Source: Methylocystaceae bacterium (GTDB lineage: Bacteria > Pseudomonadota > Alphaproteobacteria > Rhizobiales > Beijerinckiaceae). Taken from it: DNA of 12,534 nucleotides. Below the pieces are notes generated by a model that was not told the DNA's origin, searched no databases, and saw only the letters and a list, made by a program, of their open reading frames with translations. Position numbers and translations under genes: made by a program. The DNA lies in NCBI GenBank assembly GCA_003105285.1, contig PQAN01000073.1, positions 1 to 12,534 of the forward strand, in the 5' to 3' direction. Every line of letters starts with the position of its first letter. The first letter of the stretch is position 1. Below, one piece after another: positions 1-6,932 of the stretch.

Positions 1-519
1 GGCATTCCCAATCACGGCATATTGCGCATCGGCGACACCCTCACCGAGGGCGAAGACATCTCCTTTCGCGGCGTGCCGAGCTTCGCGCCGGAAATTCTGC
101 GTCGCATCGTCATTTCCGACGCGATGAAGGCCAAGAAGCTGCGCGAGGCGCTGCGCCAGCTCGCGGAAGAAGGCGTGGTGCAGCTCTTTCTGCCCAACGA
201 CGGCTCGGGCGCGCTCGTCGGCGTCGTCGGCGCGCTGCAGCTCGACGTGCTGACGACGCGGCTGCAGGCGGAATATGGTCTGGACACGAAATACGAGCAG
301 TCGCGTTTTTCGATCTGCCGCTGGGTGTCGTCGCAGGACCCGATTGCGCTGAAGAGCTTCGTCGACGCGCATGGCTCGTCCATGGCCGAGGATATCGATG
401 GCGCGCCGGTGTTCATGGCGTCGAGCGAATTCTCGCTGCGCTACGACGCGGAGCGGCATCCGGCGGTCGTCTTCTCGGATGTGAAGGATTATCAGAGGGA
501 CGGGGCGGGGAAAGGGTGA
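1..519 (+). CDS. prfC: Peptide chain release factor 3 (RF3), C-terminal part
   Basis: The frame is open from the first base of the window, so the gene enters from the left and only its last 172 residues are visible. RF3 is a cytoplasmic translational GTPase that recycles RF1/RF2 from the ribosome after peptide release. The visible part lacks the G domain. It starts in the beta-barrel domain II (a stretch reading LRIGDTLTEGE near residue 8, then the GVPSFAPEI segment) and continues into the RF3-specific C-terminal domain (GALVGVVGALQLDVL followed by RLQAEYGLD, the hallmark of domain III). The protein ends in a short charged tail (KDYQRDGAGKG). RF3 proteins usually have about 530 residues, so roughly two thirds lies outside. 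No frameshift or internal stop is seen. EF-G and other translational GTPases share domain II but not the domain III motif, so the assignment is firm. Confidence 0.93.
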   Translation, partial: GIPNHGILRIGDTLTEGEDISFRGVPSFAPEILRRIVISDAMKAKKLREALRQLAEEGVVQLFLPNDGSGALVGVVGALQLDVLTTRLQAEYGLDTKYEQSRFSICRWVSSQDPIALKSFVDAHGSSMAEDIDGAPVFMASSEFSLRYDAERHPAVVFSDVKDYQRDGAGKG

Positions 520-523
520 GGAG

Positions 524-552
524 GGAGGCGGTCGAGCTTCTCGCCTGCCTCC
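524..552 (+). terminator. Candidate hairpin terminator after prfC
   Basis: Five bases after the prfC stop, 524-535 pairs with 541-552 in a 12-position stem with one G-U pair and one mismatch, closing a five-base loop. The downstream bases (TTCGTTCG) are only moderately T-rich, so this is a weak intrinsic terminator or simply an RNA-stabilising hairpin. Confidence 0.35.
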
Positions 553-682
553 TTCGTTCGAGACCGGCGCAAACGGTCCTTCAGGCAGTCCCTCATCTGA
601 CGACGACGCGTCGTTGGAGGGGAGATATTTTGGCCGGCTTTGGCTACGTTGCTCAGTTCATGCTCGATCAAGGAGCGCAAAA

Positions 683-1069
683 ATGCCCGAGGCGGCCTCA
701 GGCTTCAACCTCGACCCAGATGGCGACGATTTCATTCTGAGCCGCACGGATCACGACGGCGTCACGGCGAAAATCTCGCTCACGGCCGCCGATATTCTCG
801 CACTGACGAGATCGGCCCTGGCCATCAGGGAGCGGAGCCTGTCGCAGCGACAGCCGGCGGGTGGAGCGGTGGAGGCCGTTCTCGCCACTCCCGTCACGGA
901 AGTGGAGCTCAATCGCGAATTGCTCGGCGACAACATTTTATTGACGATGATTTCGGCCGATGGAAATCGGTTGACCTTCGCCCTTCCTTCCACACTCGCA
1001 GTCGATGTGGCGGGGCGGATCGCCGATCTATCCGAGGGACAGGCGTCTTCCCCGCCGCCGCGGCAATGA
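683..1069 (+). CDS. Hypothetical protein, 128 residues
   Basis: I do not recognise the family. The ATG at 683 is chosen because AAGGAG at 670-675 lies seven bases upstream; the frame is open further upstream but without a ribosome binding site, and those residues (Arg/Cys/Trp rich) look non-coding. The product is acidic, soluble and without signal peptide or membrane segment. It opens with a Gly/Asp-rich segment (residues 7-20), followed by a predicted helix (SLTAADILALTRSALAIRERS), a low-complexity Gln/Pro/Gly linker, then a probable beta-rich part (NILLTMISADGNRLTFALP) and a closing helix (LAVDVAGRIADLSEG), ending in a Pro/Gln tail. The second half resembles small alphaproteobacterial proteins of unknown function with a 'sheet then helix' pattern, but this is a general impression only. 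It stands alone after prfC and converges on the minus-strand operon with a gap of 29 bases. Confidence 0.7.
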   Translation: MPEAASGFNLDPDGDDFILSRTDHDGVTAKISLTAADILALTRSALAIRERSLSQRQPAGGAVEAVLATPVTEVELNRELLGDNILLTMISADGNRLTFALPSTLAVDVAGRIADLSEGQASSPPPRQ

Positions 1070-1098
1070 CGGACGAGGCGGGAAGCGTCTAACCAGCT

Positions 1099-1431
1099 CT
1101 ATCGGGGCGCGACGCGATATTCCTCTCGGCCGTCGCCGCGGATCAGCGTGACGAGCTTTTCCTGGCCCGCGCGGGACAGCCATCTCGCATTGCAAATTTG
1201 CGGGCCGCACAAGACCTCGGGAAAGCGATACAAAGGCCTTCCGTTATTGGTTTTCAAACCATAATGGACATCGGGCTTCCAGCCATCCGCCAGCAGGGCG
1301 CTGCGAAGATCGCGATAGGTTTGTAGCGTCGAGAGAGGAGCGTCCTGCGCCTCGGACGATCGCGGAACGACGCAGAACAGACAGACGAAACAAACAAGAG
1401 ACACGAGTCGATCGAAACGCAGCGAAATCAT
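1099..1431 (-). CDS. Small secreted protein of unknown function, 110 residues
   Basis: The start is the ATG at 1431-1429, which overlaps the stop of the upstream methyltransferase-like gene as ATGA, so the two are probably translationally coupled. The open frame extends upstream, but only as Arg-rich shadow sequence inside the neighbour. Residues 1-28 form a typical Sec signal peptide: MISLRFDR, a hydrophobic core LVSLVCFVCLFCVV, then a likely cleavage after SEA or nearby. The mature part of about 80 residues begins with a helix (LSTLQTYRDLRSALLADGWKPD), followed by a short Cys-containing segment (FPEVLCGPQICNARW) whose two cysteines, spaced CxxxxC, could form a disulfide in the periplasm. 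Small alphaproteobacterial exported proteins with the same 'YRDLR..LL..GW.P' opening and a cysteine-bearing middle are common but uncharacterised. It is the last gene of an operon with a periplasmic prolyl isomerase, which fits an extracytoplasmic role. No function can be assigned. Confidence 0.75.
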   Translation of the reverse strand: MISLRFDRLVSLVCFVCLFCVVPRSSEAQDAPLSTLQTYRDLRSALLADGWKPDVHYGLKTNNGRPLYRFPEVLCGPQICNARWLSRAGQEKLVTLIRGDGREEYRVAPR

Positions 1432-2123
1432 GTTTCGGTTCTCCCTCCATCGAGGCGCGTCGCGATCCAGACGACATGCCGAGCGCCGCCGCGCGCGCCA
1501 TTGGCGCGCACTTTGATCTCGTCCACGCCGAATCCGGTCTTGCGAAGGCGCTGCGTGAAATTCCGGTCCGGCCCCGACGACCATACCGCCAGCACGCCGC
1601 CGGGTTTGAGCGCCGCCCGTGCGGCGCTCAAACCCGAGATCGCGTAGAGGCCGTCATTGGCTTCGCGGGTCAGCCCCTCGGGGCCATTATCGACATCGAG
1701 AAGGATGGCGTCATAGGTCGAGCGGCCGGCGCGGATCAGGCGGCCGACGTCCGCTTCCTCGATGCGGATGCGCGGGTCCCGCAGGCTGGCGCCGAAGACC
1801 TCCGCCATCGGACCGCGCGCCCAGGCGACGACCGCCGGTACGAGCTCGGCGACGACGATCCGCGCCGTCGCGCCGAGGACATCGCGCGCGGCGCGCAGGG
1901 TGAAGCCCATTCCCAGGCCGCCGATCAGGATCAGCGGCCGCGGGCGCGCCAGAATTCTCTCGCAAGAAAGCGTGGCGAGCGCTTCCTCCGAGCCGCCGAG
2001 GCGACTGTTCATCAGTTCGTTGGCGCCCAACATGATCGAGAATTCGCCGCCGCGACGCATGAGGCGCAGCTCTCCCTCGCCGCCGGGTATCGGCGCCGTG
2101 TCGAGCAGGGACCAGGGAATCAC
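1428..2123 (-). CDS. Spermidine-synthase-like class I methyltransferase-fold protein
   Basis: This encodes 231 residues from a GTG start at 2123. The N-terminus (IPWSLLDTAPIPGG, then GELRLMRRGGEFSIMLG) matches the small beta-strand domain that precedes the Rossmann-like domain in spermine/spermidine synthase homologues. A nucleotide-binding glycine motif GGLGMGFTLRA is at residues 68-78, an acidic strand end VVAELVPAVV with Glu93 would hold the ribose hydroxyls, and DAILLDVDNGPEG (138-150) carries the acidic residues at the active-site edge. It is shorter than true spermidine synthases (about 280-300 residues), and several polyamine-site residues cannot be confirmed, so the substrate is unknown. 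Hyphomicrobiales genomes often annotate such proteins as 'spermidine synthase'. It lies 19 bases after the FKBP gene and overlaps the small secreted gene by ATGA. The Shine-Dalgarno sequence is weak, which suggests coupling to upstream translation. Confidence 0.8.
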   Translation of the reverse strand: MIPWSLLDTAPIPGGEGELRLMRRGGEFSIMLGANELMNSRLGGSEEALATLSCERILARPRPLILIGGLGMGFTLRAARDVLGATARIVVAELVPAVVAWARGPMAEVFGASLRDPRIRIEEADVGRLIRAGRSTYDAILLDVDNGPEGLTREANDGLYAISGLSAARAALKPGGVLAVWSSGPDRNFTQRLRKTGFGVDEIKVRANGARGGARHVVWIATRLDGGRTET

Positions 2124-2142
2124 CGATCGCTCGCCGCGTTCG

Positions 2143-2616
2143 TCAGATCTGGCCTTTCACCTCGAGCAACTCGACATCGAAGATCAGCGTGGCGTTCGGA
2201 GGAATGACGCCGCCGGCGCCGCGGGCGCCATAGCCGAGTTCGGGCGGAATGATGAGCGTGCGCTTGCCGCCGACCTTCATCGTGGCGACGCCCTCGTCCC
2301 AACCGCCGATGACCTGCCGCGCGCCGATGCGAAACTCGAACGGCTGGCCGCGATCGAGCGAACTGTCGAACTTCTTGCCCTTCGCGCCATTCTGGTAGAG
2401 CCAGCCCGTATAGTGCATGACGCAGATCTGGCCGATCTGGGGCGTGGGGCCGGTCCCGACTTTGATGTCGGCGATCTGCAGGCCCGATGGTGTGGTCGTG
2501 ACTGTCAAGGCGCTCTCCGCCATTGCCGTGATGGGGGCGCCGGCAACGACGACGCCGGACAAGACCCCAGCGAGGACGAGCGCCGCGACGGCGCCCGCCG
2601 GTTTGAAAATTCGCAT
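2143..2616 (-). CDS. Periplasmic FKBP-type peptidyl-prolyl cis-trans isomerase
   Basis: This 157-residue protein catalyses cis-trans isomerisation of X-Pro bonds and probably helps exported proteins fold. Residues 1-33 are a Sec signal peptide (MRIFK, a long Ala/Val/Leu core, probable cleavage at AMA/ES). The single FKBP domain runs from about residue 44 to the end. It shows the canonical sequence MHYTGWLY, KFDSSLDRGQPFEF, QVIGGWDEGV, IIPPELGYG, GVIPPNATLIFDVELL; these include the conserved active-site Tyr, Asp, Phe, Val-Ile, Trp and Tyr. There is no N-terminal dimerisation domain as in FkpA or Mip, so this is a minimal FKBP. The ATG at 2616 is preceded by a strong GGAGGAG on the minus strand (2621-2627). 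It is the first gene of a three-gene operon and is divergent from glyA. fkpA would be an over-specific name. Confidence 0.93.
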   Translation of the reverse strand: MRIFKPAGAVAALVLAGVLSGVVVAGAPITAMAESALTVTTTPSGLQIADIKVGTGPTPQIGQICVMHYTGWLYQNGAKGKKFDSSLDRGQPFEFRIGARQVIGGWDEGVATMKVGGKRTLIIPPELGYGARGAGGVIPPNATLIFDVELLEVKGQI

Positions 2617-3068
2617 CCTTCTCCTCCCTAAAGGATCGATCGCGTAAGCGCGAGCGGCCTGTTTAGCTCAACCCGGCTCGGGCTCCCATCGCTTTTTTTT
2701 AAAGGATCGCGGCTCTGTCCCTCCGACGTCGGGCGGGCTCGGCGACGCATCGCTTTCCCTGCAGGGCACCGTCGGAGTGAGGGAGCCCTTGCCCGGTCGG
2801 CCCGTGCTTAGCTGTCCCGCCTCTTCCCGTCCCGGCGAGAGCGTGATAAGCGAACAGGCATAACGATGCGCGAGCGCGCTTTCTGCGGCCGGATTTCGCT
2901 CGGGCTTCTAGGAATTTTGCGCGAAATCGGAAGCTTGCGGCGTTTCGGGCGGTCCAGCGCGGCTCCGCCTCGCCGAACCCGCTTCTCGCGACCGGCTTCG
3001 CCGTAAGGCGTTGGGGGAGCCGGCGTTTTCGTCACATTCGGCGCCTTGTCTCTCTACAGAGGTCACTA
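2617..3068. other. Divergent intergenic region between the FKBP operon and glyA
   Basis: These 452 bases contain no convincing gene. They should hold the promoters of both flanking transcripts, but no clear -35/-10 pair stands out. Visible structure: a 10-bp direct repeat TAAAGGATCG at 2629-2638 and 2700-2709; a run of eight T at 2693-2700; an 8-bp inverted repeat CTCCGACG (2721-2728) with CGTCGGAG (2770-2777); and a two-part hairpin at 2992-3023 (outer CCGGCT/AGCCGG, inner CGCC/GGCG closing a GTAA loop) about 45 bases before glyA. A 46-codon ORF (2866-3006) lacks a ribosome binding site. I looked for ZTP and glycine riboswitch core motifs, which can precede glyA, and did not find them. Confidence 0.6.
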
Positions 3069-4343
3069 ATGAGCCAGAACAGTTTCTTTTCCGCCCCGCT
3101 CGCCGAGACCGATCCGGAGCTCGCCAAAGCCATTGGGCTGGAGCTCGGTCGCCAGCGCGACGAGATCGAGCTCATCGCCTCCGAAAACATCGTGTCGAAG
3201 GCTGTTCTGGAGGCGCAAGGCTCTGTTCTGACGAATAAATACGCCGAAGGCTATCCGGGCAAGCGCTATTATGGCGGCTGCCAGTTCGTCGATATCGCCG
3301 AGCAATTGGCGATCGACCGCGCCAAGCAATTGTTCGGCGCGGGTTTCGCCAATGTGCAGCCGAACTCCGGCAGCCAGGCGAATCAGTCGGTGTTCCTCGC
3401 GCTGCTGCAGCCGGGCGATACCTTCCTCGGCCTCGATCTCGCCGCCGGCGGCCATTTGACGCATGGCTCGCCCGTCAATCTCTCGGGCCGCTGGTTCAAG
3501 CCGATCAGCTACACCGTGCGCAAAGACGACCAGCGCATCGACATCGAGCAGGTCGAGCGGCTCGCCAAGGAGCATAAGCCGAAGCTCATCATCGCCGGCG
3601 GCTCGGGCTATTCGCGCTTCTGGGATTTCGCCAAGTTCCGCGAGATCGCCGATAGCGTCGGGGCCTATTTCTTCGTCGATATGGCGCATTTCGCCGGCCT
3701 CGTGGCCGCTGGGCTGCACCCCTCGCCGTTCCCGCACGCCCATGTCGTCACCACGACGACGCACAAGACGCTGCGCGGCCCGCGCGGCGGCCTCGTGCTG
3801 ACGAACGACGAGGAAATCGCCAAGAAGATCAATTCGGCGATCTTCCCCGGCCTGCAGGGCGGTCCGCTCGAGCATGTGATCGCGGCCAAGGCGGCGGCCT
3901 TCGGCGAGGCGCTGAAGCCGGAGTTCAAGGTCTACGCCCAGCAGGTGTTGAACAACGCCAAGGTGCTGGCCGAGACGCTGAAGTCGGCCGGCTTCGACAT
4001 CGTCTCGGGCGGCACGGACAATCATTTGTTCCTCGTCGACCTGCGCCCGAAGAAGCTCACCGGCAAGGCGGCGGAAGCCGCGCTCGGCCGCGCGCATATC
4101 ACCGTCAACAAGAACGGCATTCCGTTCGACCCGGAGAAGCCTTTCGTCACCTCCGGCGTCCGCCTGGGCTCCCCCGCCGCCACCTCGCGCGGCTTCAAGG
4201 AGCCGGAGTTCAAGGAAGTCGCCGGCTTCCTCCTCGAGGTGCTCGACGGTCTCTCGGCCAAGGGTGAAGAGGGCAACGCCGCGACAGAAGCCGCGGTCAA
4301 GGAAAAGGTCCATGCGTTGACGAAGCGCTTCCCGATCTATTGA
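3069..4343 (+). CDS. glyA: Serine hydroxymethyltransferase
   Basis: This 424-residue cytoplasmic PLP enzyme interconverts serine plus tetrahydrofolate with glycine plus 5,10-methylene-tetrahydrofolate. It is the main source of one-carbon units and, in serine-cycle methylotrophs, the formaldehyde-assimilating step. The family is unmistakable: ELIASEN at 34-40, the NKYAEGYPGKRYYGG substrate loop (56-70), PNSGSQAN (98-105), the PLP-ring Asp and His in DMAHFAGLVAAG (204-215), and the Schiff-base lysine at about 233 in TTTTHKTLRGPRGG. Length and both ends match typical alphaproteobacterial GlyA. The ATG at 3069 has AGAGG at 3058-3062 with six bases of spacing. nrdR follows after 66 bases, the order common in Alphaproteobacteria, so glyA may share a transcript with the nrdR-rib cluster. 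The sequence is complete and shows no anomalies. Confidence 0.98.
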   Translation: MSQNSFFSAPLAETDPELAKAIGLELGRQRDEIELIASENIVSKAVLEAQGSVLTNKYAEGYPGKRYYGGCQFVDIAEQLAIDRAKQLFGAGFANVQPNSGSQANQSVFLALLQPGDTFLGLDLAAGGHLTHGSPVNLSGRWFKPISYTVRKDDQRIDIEQVERLAKEHKPKLIIAGGSGYSRFWDFAKFREIADSVGAYFFVDMAHFAGLVAAGLHPSPFPHAHVVTTTTHKTLRGPRGGLVLTNDEEIAKKINSAIFPGLQGGPLEHVIAAKAAAFGEALKPEFKVYAQQVLNNAKVLAETLKSAGFDIVSGGTDNHLFLVDLRPKKLTGKAAEAALGRAHITVNKNGIPFDPEKPFVTSGVRLGSPAATSRGFKEPEFKEVAGFLLEVLDGLSAKGEEGNAATEAAVKEKVHALTKRFPIY

Positions 4344-4409
4344 TGCGACGCGCGCGGCCGGACGAGGGCGGCATGTAGCCTCTTTGTCCCGGCTCGCGAG
4401 GATGAGGCC

Positions 4410-4913
4410 ATGCGCTGTCCCTATTGCGGTTCGTCCGACACGCAGGTGAAGGACTCGCGTCCGGCCGAGGATTCGTCTTCCATCCGCCGCCGCCGGGTCT
4501 GTCCCGGCTGCGGCGGTCGTTTCACGACCTTCGAGCGCGTGCAGTTGCGCGAACTCGTCGTCATCAAGAAATCGGGCCGCAGAGTTCCTTTCGATCGCGA
4601 CAAGCTGATGCGCTCGCTGGAAGTCGCGCTGCGCAAGCGTCCCGTGGAGCCGGAGCGCGTCGAGCGCATGGTCAATGGCGTCGTGCGCCAGCTCGAGAGT
4701 TCCGGCGACGCCGAGATCGACAGCGCGCGTATCGGCGAATTGGTGATCTTGGGGCTGAAGTCGCTCGACGACGTCGCTTATGTGCGCTTCGCCTCCGTCT
4801 ATCGCGATTTTCGCGAAGTGAGCGATTTTCATGCGCTGATCGATGAATTGTCGCATGGAGACGCCGAGTCCGAGGCGTTGAGAGCGGAAGACGCCGCCGC
4901 TTCGAGCGAGTGA
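4410..4913 (+). CDS. nrdR: Transcriptional repressor NrdR
   Basis: NrdR represses ribonucleotide reductase genes when its ATP-cone senses high dATP/ATP. The 167-residue product begins MRCPYCGSSD and carries a zinc ribbon with Cys3, Cys6, Cys31 and Cys34; the intervening segment includes the conserved DSRPAEDSSSIRRRR stretch that binds DNA. The ATP-cone follows from about residue 48 (VVIKKSGRRVPFDRDKL) to about 138 (VAYVRFASVYRDFREV). The tail after residue 145 is acidic and alanine-rich. Family length is about 150-170. The start has GAGGA at 4398-4402. The stop overlaps the ribD start as TGATG, so translation of ribD is likely coupled. No NrdR-box-like palindrome was seen near this gene, so its targets lie elsewhere. 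Confidence 0.97.
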   Translation: MRCPYCGSSDTQVKDSRPAEDSSSIRRRRVCPGCGGRFTTFERVQLRELVVIKKSGRRVPFDRDKLMRSLEVALRKRPVEPERVERMVNGVVRQLESSGDAEIDSARIGELVILGLKSLDDVAYVRFASVYRDFREVSDFHALIDELSHGDAESEALRAEDAAASSE

Positions 4914-6055
4914 TGGATTTGGCGTCGAACCCCGAACAAAGCCTTCAGGCGCGCGAGGACGACGTCTTCATGGCGGCGGCGCTGTCGATCGGGCGCCGCA
5001 ACATCGGCCGCGCCGGGCCCAATCCGGCGGTCGGCGCGCTCGTCGTCAAGGACGGCGTGGTGGTGTCGCGCGGCTGGACAGCCGCCAACGGGCGCCCGCA
5101 CGCGGAGACGATCGCTCTTCTTTCGGCCGGCGAGGCGGCGCGTGGCGCGACTCTCTATGTGACGCTGGAGCCCTGTTCGCATCATGGCGCGACGCCCCCT
5201 TGCGCCGACGCGATCATCGCCGCGGGAATCTCGCGCGTCGTCTCGGCGATCGAGGACCCGGACCCGCGCGTCGCGGGCAGGGGCCATGCGCGCCTGCGCG
5301 AAGCCGGCGTCGAAGTGGTGACGGGCGTTCGCGCCGACGCGGCGCGCGTCGATCATCTCGGGCACATCCTGCGCGTCACGCGCAGCCGGCCGATGGTGAC
5401 GTTGAAGCTCGCGCAGACGGCGGACGGCTACGCCGCCGGCGCCGAGCATGACCCGCGCCTGTTCATCACCGGGCCGATCGCCGACGCCTTCACCCATGTG
5501 CAGCGCGCGCTGCACGGCGCGATCATGGTGGGATACGGCACCGCGCGCATCGACGATCCGCTGATGACCGTGCGCCTCCCCGGCATGGAGGATTACAAGC
5601 CGCTACGCGTCGTGCTCGACCGGAAGCTGTTGCTGGCGCGGCATTCGCGTCTCGCCGCCACGGCGAGCGAGACGCCGACGCTGGTCATCGCCGGCGAGAC
5701 TGTCGACGACGAAGCCGCGAGCGCCTTTTCCGCCGCGACGGCGATCGAGGTCGCACGTGTCCCGCTCGACGAAAATGGACGCCTGTCGCTTCACGCCGCG
5801 CTGGCGCTGCTCGCACAGCGCGGCGTCACGCGCGTCTTCAGCGAGGGCGGACCGCGCGTCGCCGAGAGCCTGCTGCTCGGCTCGCTCGCCGACGAGGCGA
5901 TCATTCACACCGGCCTCAAGCCGCTCGGCCGCGAGGGCCGGCCGGCCCTGTCGCGCGCGGCGCGCGCGCGGCTCGAGGACCCCGCATTCTACCGCGTCTC
6001 GGAAAAGGCGGCGCTCGGCGCCGACCGCATGACGCGCTACGAGAGGATTGGTTGA
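4913..6055 (+). CDS. ribD: Bifunctional riboflavin biosynthesis deaminase/reductase
   Basis: RibD performs two consecutive cytoplasmic steps: deamination of the diaminopyrimidine ribosyl phosphate, then NADPH-dependent reduction of the ribosyl chain. The product has 380 residues from the ATG at 4913. The N-terminal deaminase domain has the zinc ligands His63 with catalytic Glu65 (RPHAETIALL), Cys88 (LEPCSHHG) and Cys97 (TPPCADAI), plus EDPDPRVAGRG near 114-124. The reductase domain starts near residue 159 (RPMVTLKLAQTADGYAA) and includes FITGP, MVGYGTARIDDPLMTVR and the C-terminal EGGPRVAESLL. A GTG codon sits immediately before the ATG and is an alternative start one residue longer. The ATG overlaps the nrdR stop by one base (TGATG). 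ribE starts five bases after the ribD stop. All key residues are present. Confidence 0.97.
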   Translation: MDLASNPEQSLQAREDDVFMAAALSIGRRNIGRAGPNPAVGALVVKDGVVVSRGWTAANGRPHAETIALLSAGEAARGATLYVTLEPCSHHGATPPCADAIIAAGISRVVSAIEDPDPRVAGRGHARLREAGVEVVTGVRADAARVDHLGHILRVTRSRPMVTLKLAQTADGYAAGAEHDPRLFITGPIADAFTHVQRALHGAIMVGYGTARIDDPLMTVRLPGMEDYKPLRVVLDRKLLLARHSRLAATASETPTLVIAGETVDDEAASAFSAATAIEVARVPLDENGRLSLHAALALLAQRGVTRVFSEGGPRVAESLLLGSLADEAIIHTGLKPLGREGRPALSRAARARLEDPAFYRVSEKAALGADRMTRYERIG

Positions 6056-6060
6056 GAGTC

Positions 6061-6663
6061 ATGTTCACGGGTCTCGTCACCGATATCGGAGAAGTGCTTT
6101 CGGTCGAGCCGCGCGGCGAGTTGCGGCGCGTGCAGATCGCGACCTCCTACCCCCTGGAAGAGATCGCGCTCGGCGCGTCGATCGCCTGCTCGGGCGCCTG
6201 CCTGACCGTCGTCGCCTTGAAGCGTGTCGGCAATCGCGTCGTTTTCGAGGTCGACGCGGCGGCGGAGACGCTGGCGCGCACCAATGCCGGCGGCTGGGCC
6301 GCCGGCCGCCGCATCAATCTCGAGCGATCGCTGAAGATCGGCGACGAGCTCGGCGGACATATCGTCACGGGCCATGTCGACGGCGTCGCGACGATTGTTT
6401 CACGCGACGATTTCGATGGCATGGCGCGCTTCTGGATCGAGACGCCGCGCGAATTCTCACGCTTCGTCGCGCAGAAGGGTTCGGTCGCGCTCGATGGAAC
6501 TTCGTTGACGGTGAACGAGGTCGAGGGCGACCGGTTCTCCGTCCTCATCATTCCCCACACGCTCGCGGTCACGACTTGGGGCGGCTACAAAGCCGGCGAT
6601 CGTCTCAATCTCGAGGTCGACCTCATGGCGCGCTACGCGGCGCGGCTGAGCGAGGCGCGGTAG
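6061..6663 (+). CDS. ribE: Riboflavin synthase, alpha subunit
   Basis: Riboflavin synthase dismutates two 6,7-dimethyl-8-ribityllumazine molecules into riboflavin and the pyrimidine that returns to lumazine synthase. The 200-residue product shows the two lumazine-binding repeats of the family. The first half starts MFTGLVTDIGEV and contains GASIACSGACLTVV and GHIVTGHVDGVATI; the second contains GSVALDGTSLTVNEV and IIPHTLAVTTW. The start is the ATG at 6061 because MFTG is the invariant N-terminus; an in-frame TTG nine bases upstream overlaps the ribD stop and is unlikely. The Shine-Dalgarno sequence is poor (GAGAG only two bases away), consistent with re-initiation from ribD five bases upstream. 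Some genomes call this gene ribC. It ends in front of a palindromic repeat rather than running directly into ribH. Confidence 0.96.
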   Translation: MFTGLVTDIGEVLSVEPRGELRRVQIATSYPLEEIALGASIACSGACLTVVALKRVGNRVVFEVDAAAETLARTNAGGWAAGRRINLERSLKIGDELGGHIVTGHVDGVATIVSRDDFDGMARFWIETPREFSRFVAQKGSVALDGTSLTVNEVEGDRFSVLIIPHTLAVTTWGGYKAGDRLNLEVDLMARYAARLSEAR

Positions 6664-6673
6664 GATCGCGCAG

Positions 6674-6703
6674 CGTCATCGCTTCGCTGCGCTCGCGATG
6701 ACG
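6674..6703. repeat. Short palindromic repeat after ribE
   Basis: CGTCATCGC (6674-6682) and GCGATGACG (6695-6703) form a perfect 9-bp stem over a 12-base loop (TTCGCTGCGCTC), starting ten bases after the ribE stop. In reverse orientation the loop reads GAGCGCAGCGAA, which closely resembles the dispersed 'CGTCATTGCGAGCGCAGCGAAGC...' element that I recall from many Hyphomicrobiales genomes. It may act as an RNA-stabilising or attenuating hairpin between ribE and ribH. No second copy occurs in this window, so copy number must be judged genome-wide. Confidence 0.7.
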
Positions 6704-6803
6704 GCATAGGCGTTGCGTCGTTCGAGCTTGCGAAACCGCGTAGGCGGGCGGCAAAAAAATGTGTATCGATCGCCGCTCCGTTTCCTCGCGTCGCGTGGCT
6801 CCC

Positions 6804-6905
6804 TGCCCAAACCTCCCCCTTCGCGGGGGCATCGAAATTGCGCGACGCCGATCGTTAGGGTCTCCTCTCACGCGTGAGCGGGGGAGAGACAGGGAGGGGG
6901 CTTCG
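6804..6905. repeat. Palindrome-bearing, repeat-like segment upstream of ribH
   Basis: This G/C-skewed intergenic block has CCCCC(6815-6819)/GGGGG(6825-6829) around a TTCGC loop. It also has a perfect 12-bp palindrome CTCACGCGTGAG (6867-6878), extended on either side by TCTCC (6861-6865) and GGAGA (6883-6887). The alternation of polypyrimidine and polypurine tracts (tctcctc... ggggagagacagggaggggg) is reminiscent of intergenic repeats common in Hyphomicrobiales. No coding potential and no FMN-riboswitch core are visible. The ribH promoter, if there is one, should lie here or just upstream. Confidence 0.4.
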
Positions 6906-6932
6906 AGCCGCCCTCACGCAAGGAGTTCGTAA

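Noticed and set aside
2642..2671. Minus-strand promoter TTGAGC-18-TTACGC for the FKBP operon
   Set aside because: The -10 part matches poorly, and similar pairs are easy to find by chance; position alone is not enough.
2808..3035. Short ORFs in the FKBP-glyA intergenic region (minus 2808-3035; plus 2866-3006)
   Set aside because: Arg/Pro/Ser-rich and lacking Shine-Dalgarno sequences; expected by chance at this GC content.
2617..3068. ZTP or glycine riboswitch ahead of glyA
   Set aside because: The conserved core strings of these aptamers were not found on the + strand.
3066..4856. Long open frame of 596 codons on the minus strand across glyA and nrdR
   Set aside because: It lies exactly antisense to two unmistakable genes, has the Arg/Ala/Glu/Asp-rich composition typical of antisense frames in high-GC DNA, and resembles no family.
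6664..6932. FMN riboswitch ahead of ribH
   Set aside because: The conserved RFN-element segments are absent; the gap is instead made of palindromic, repeat-like DNA.
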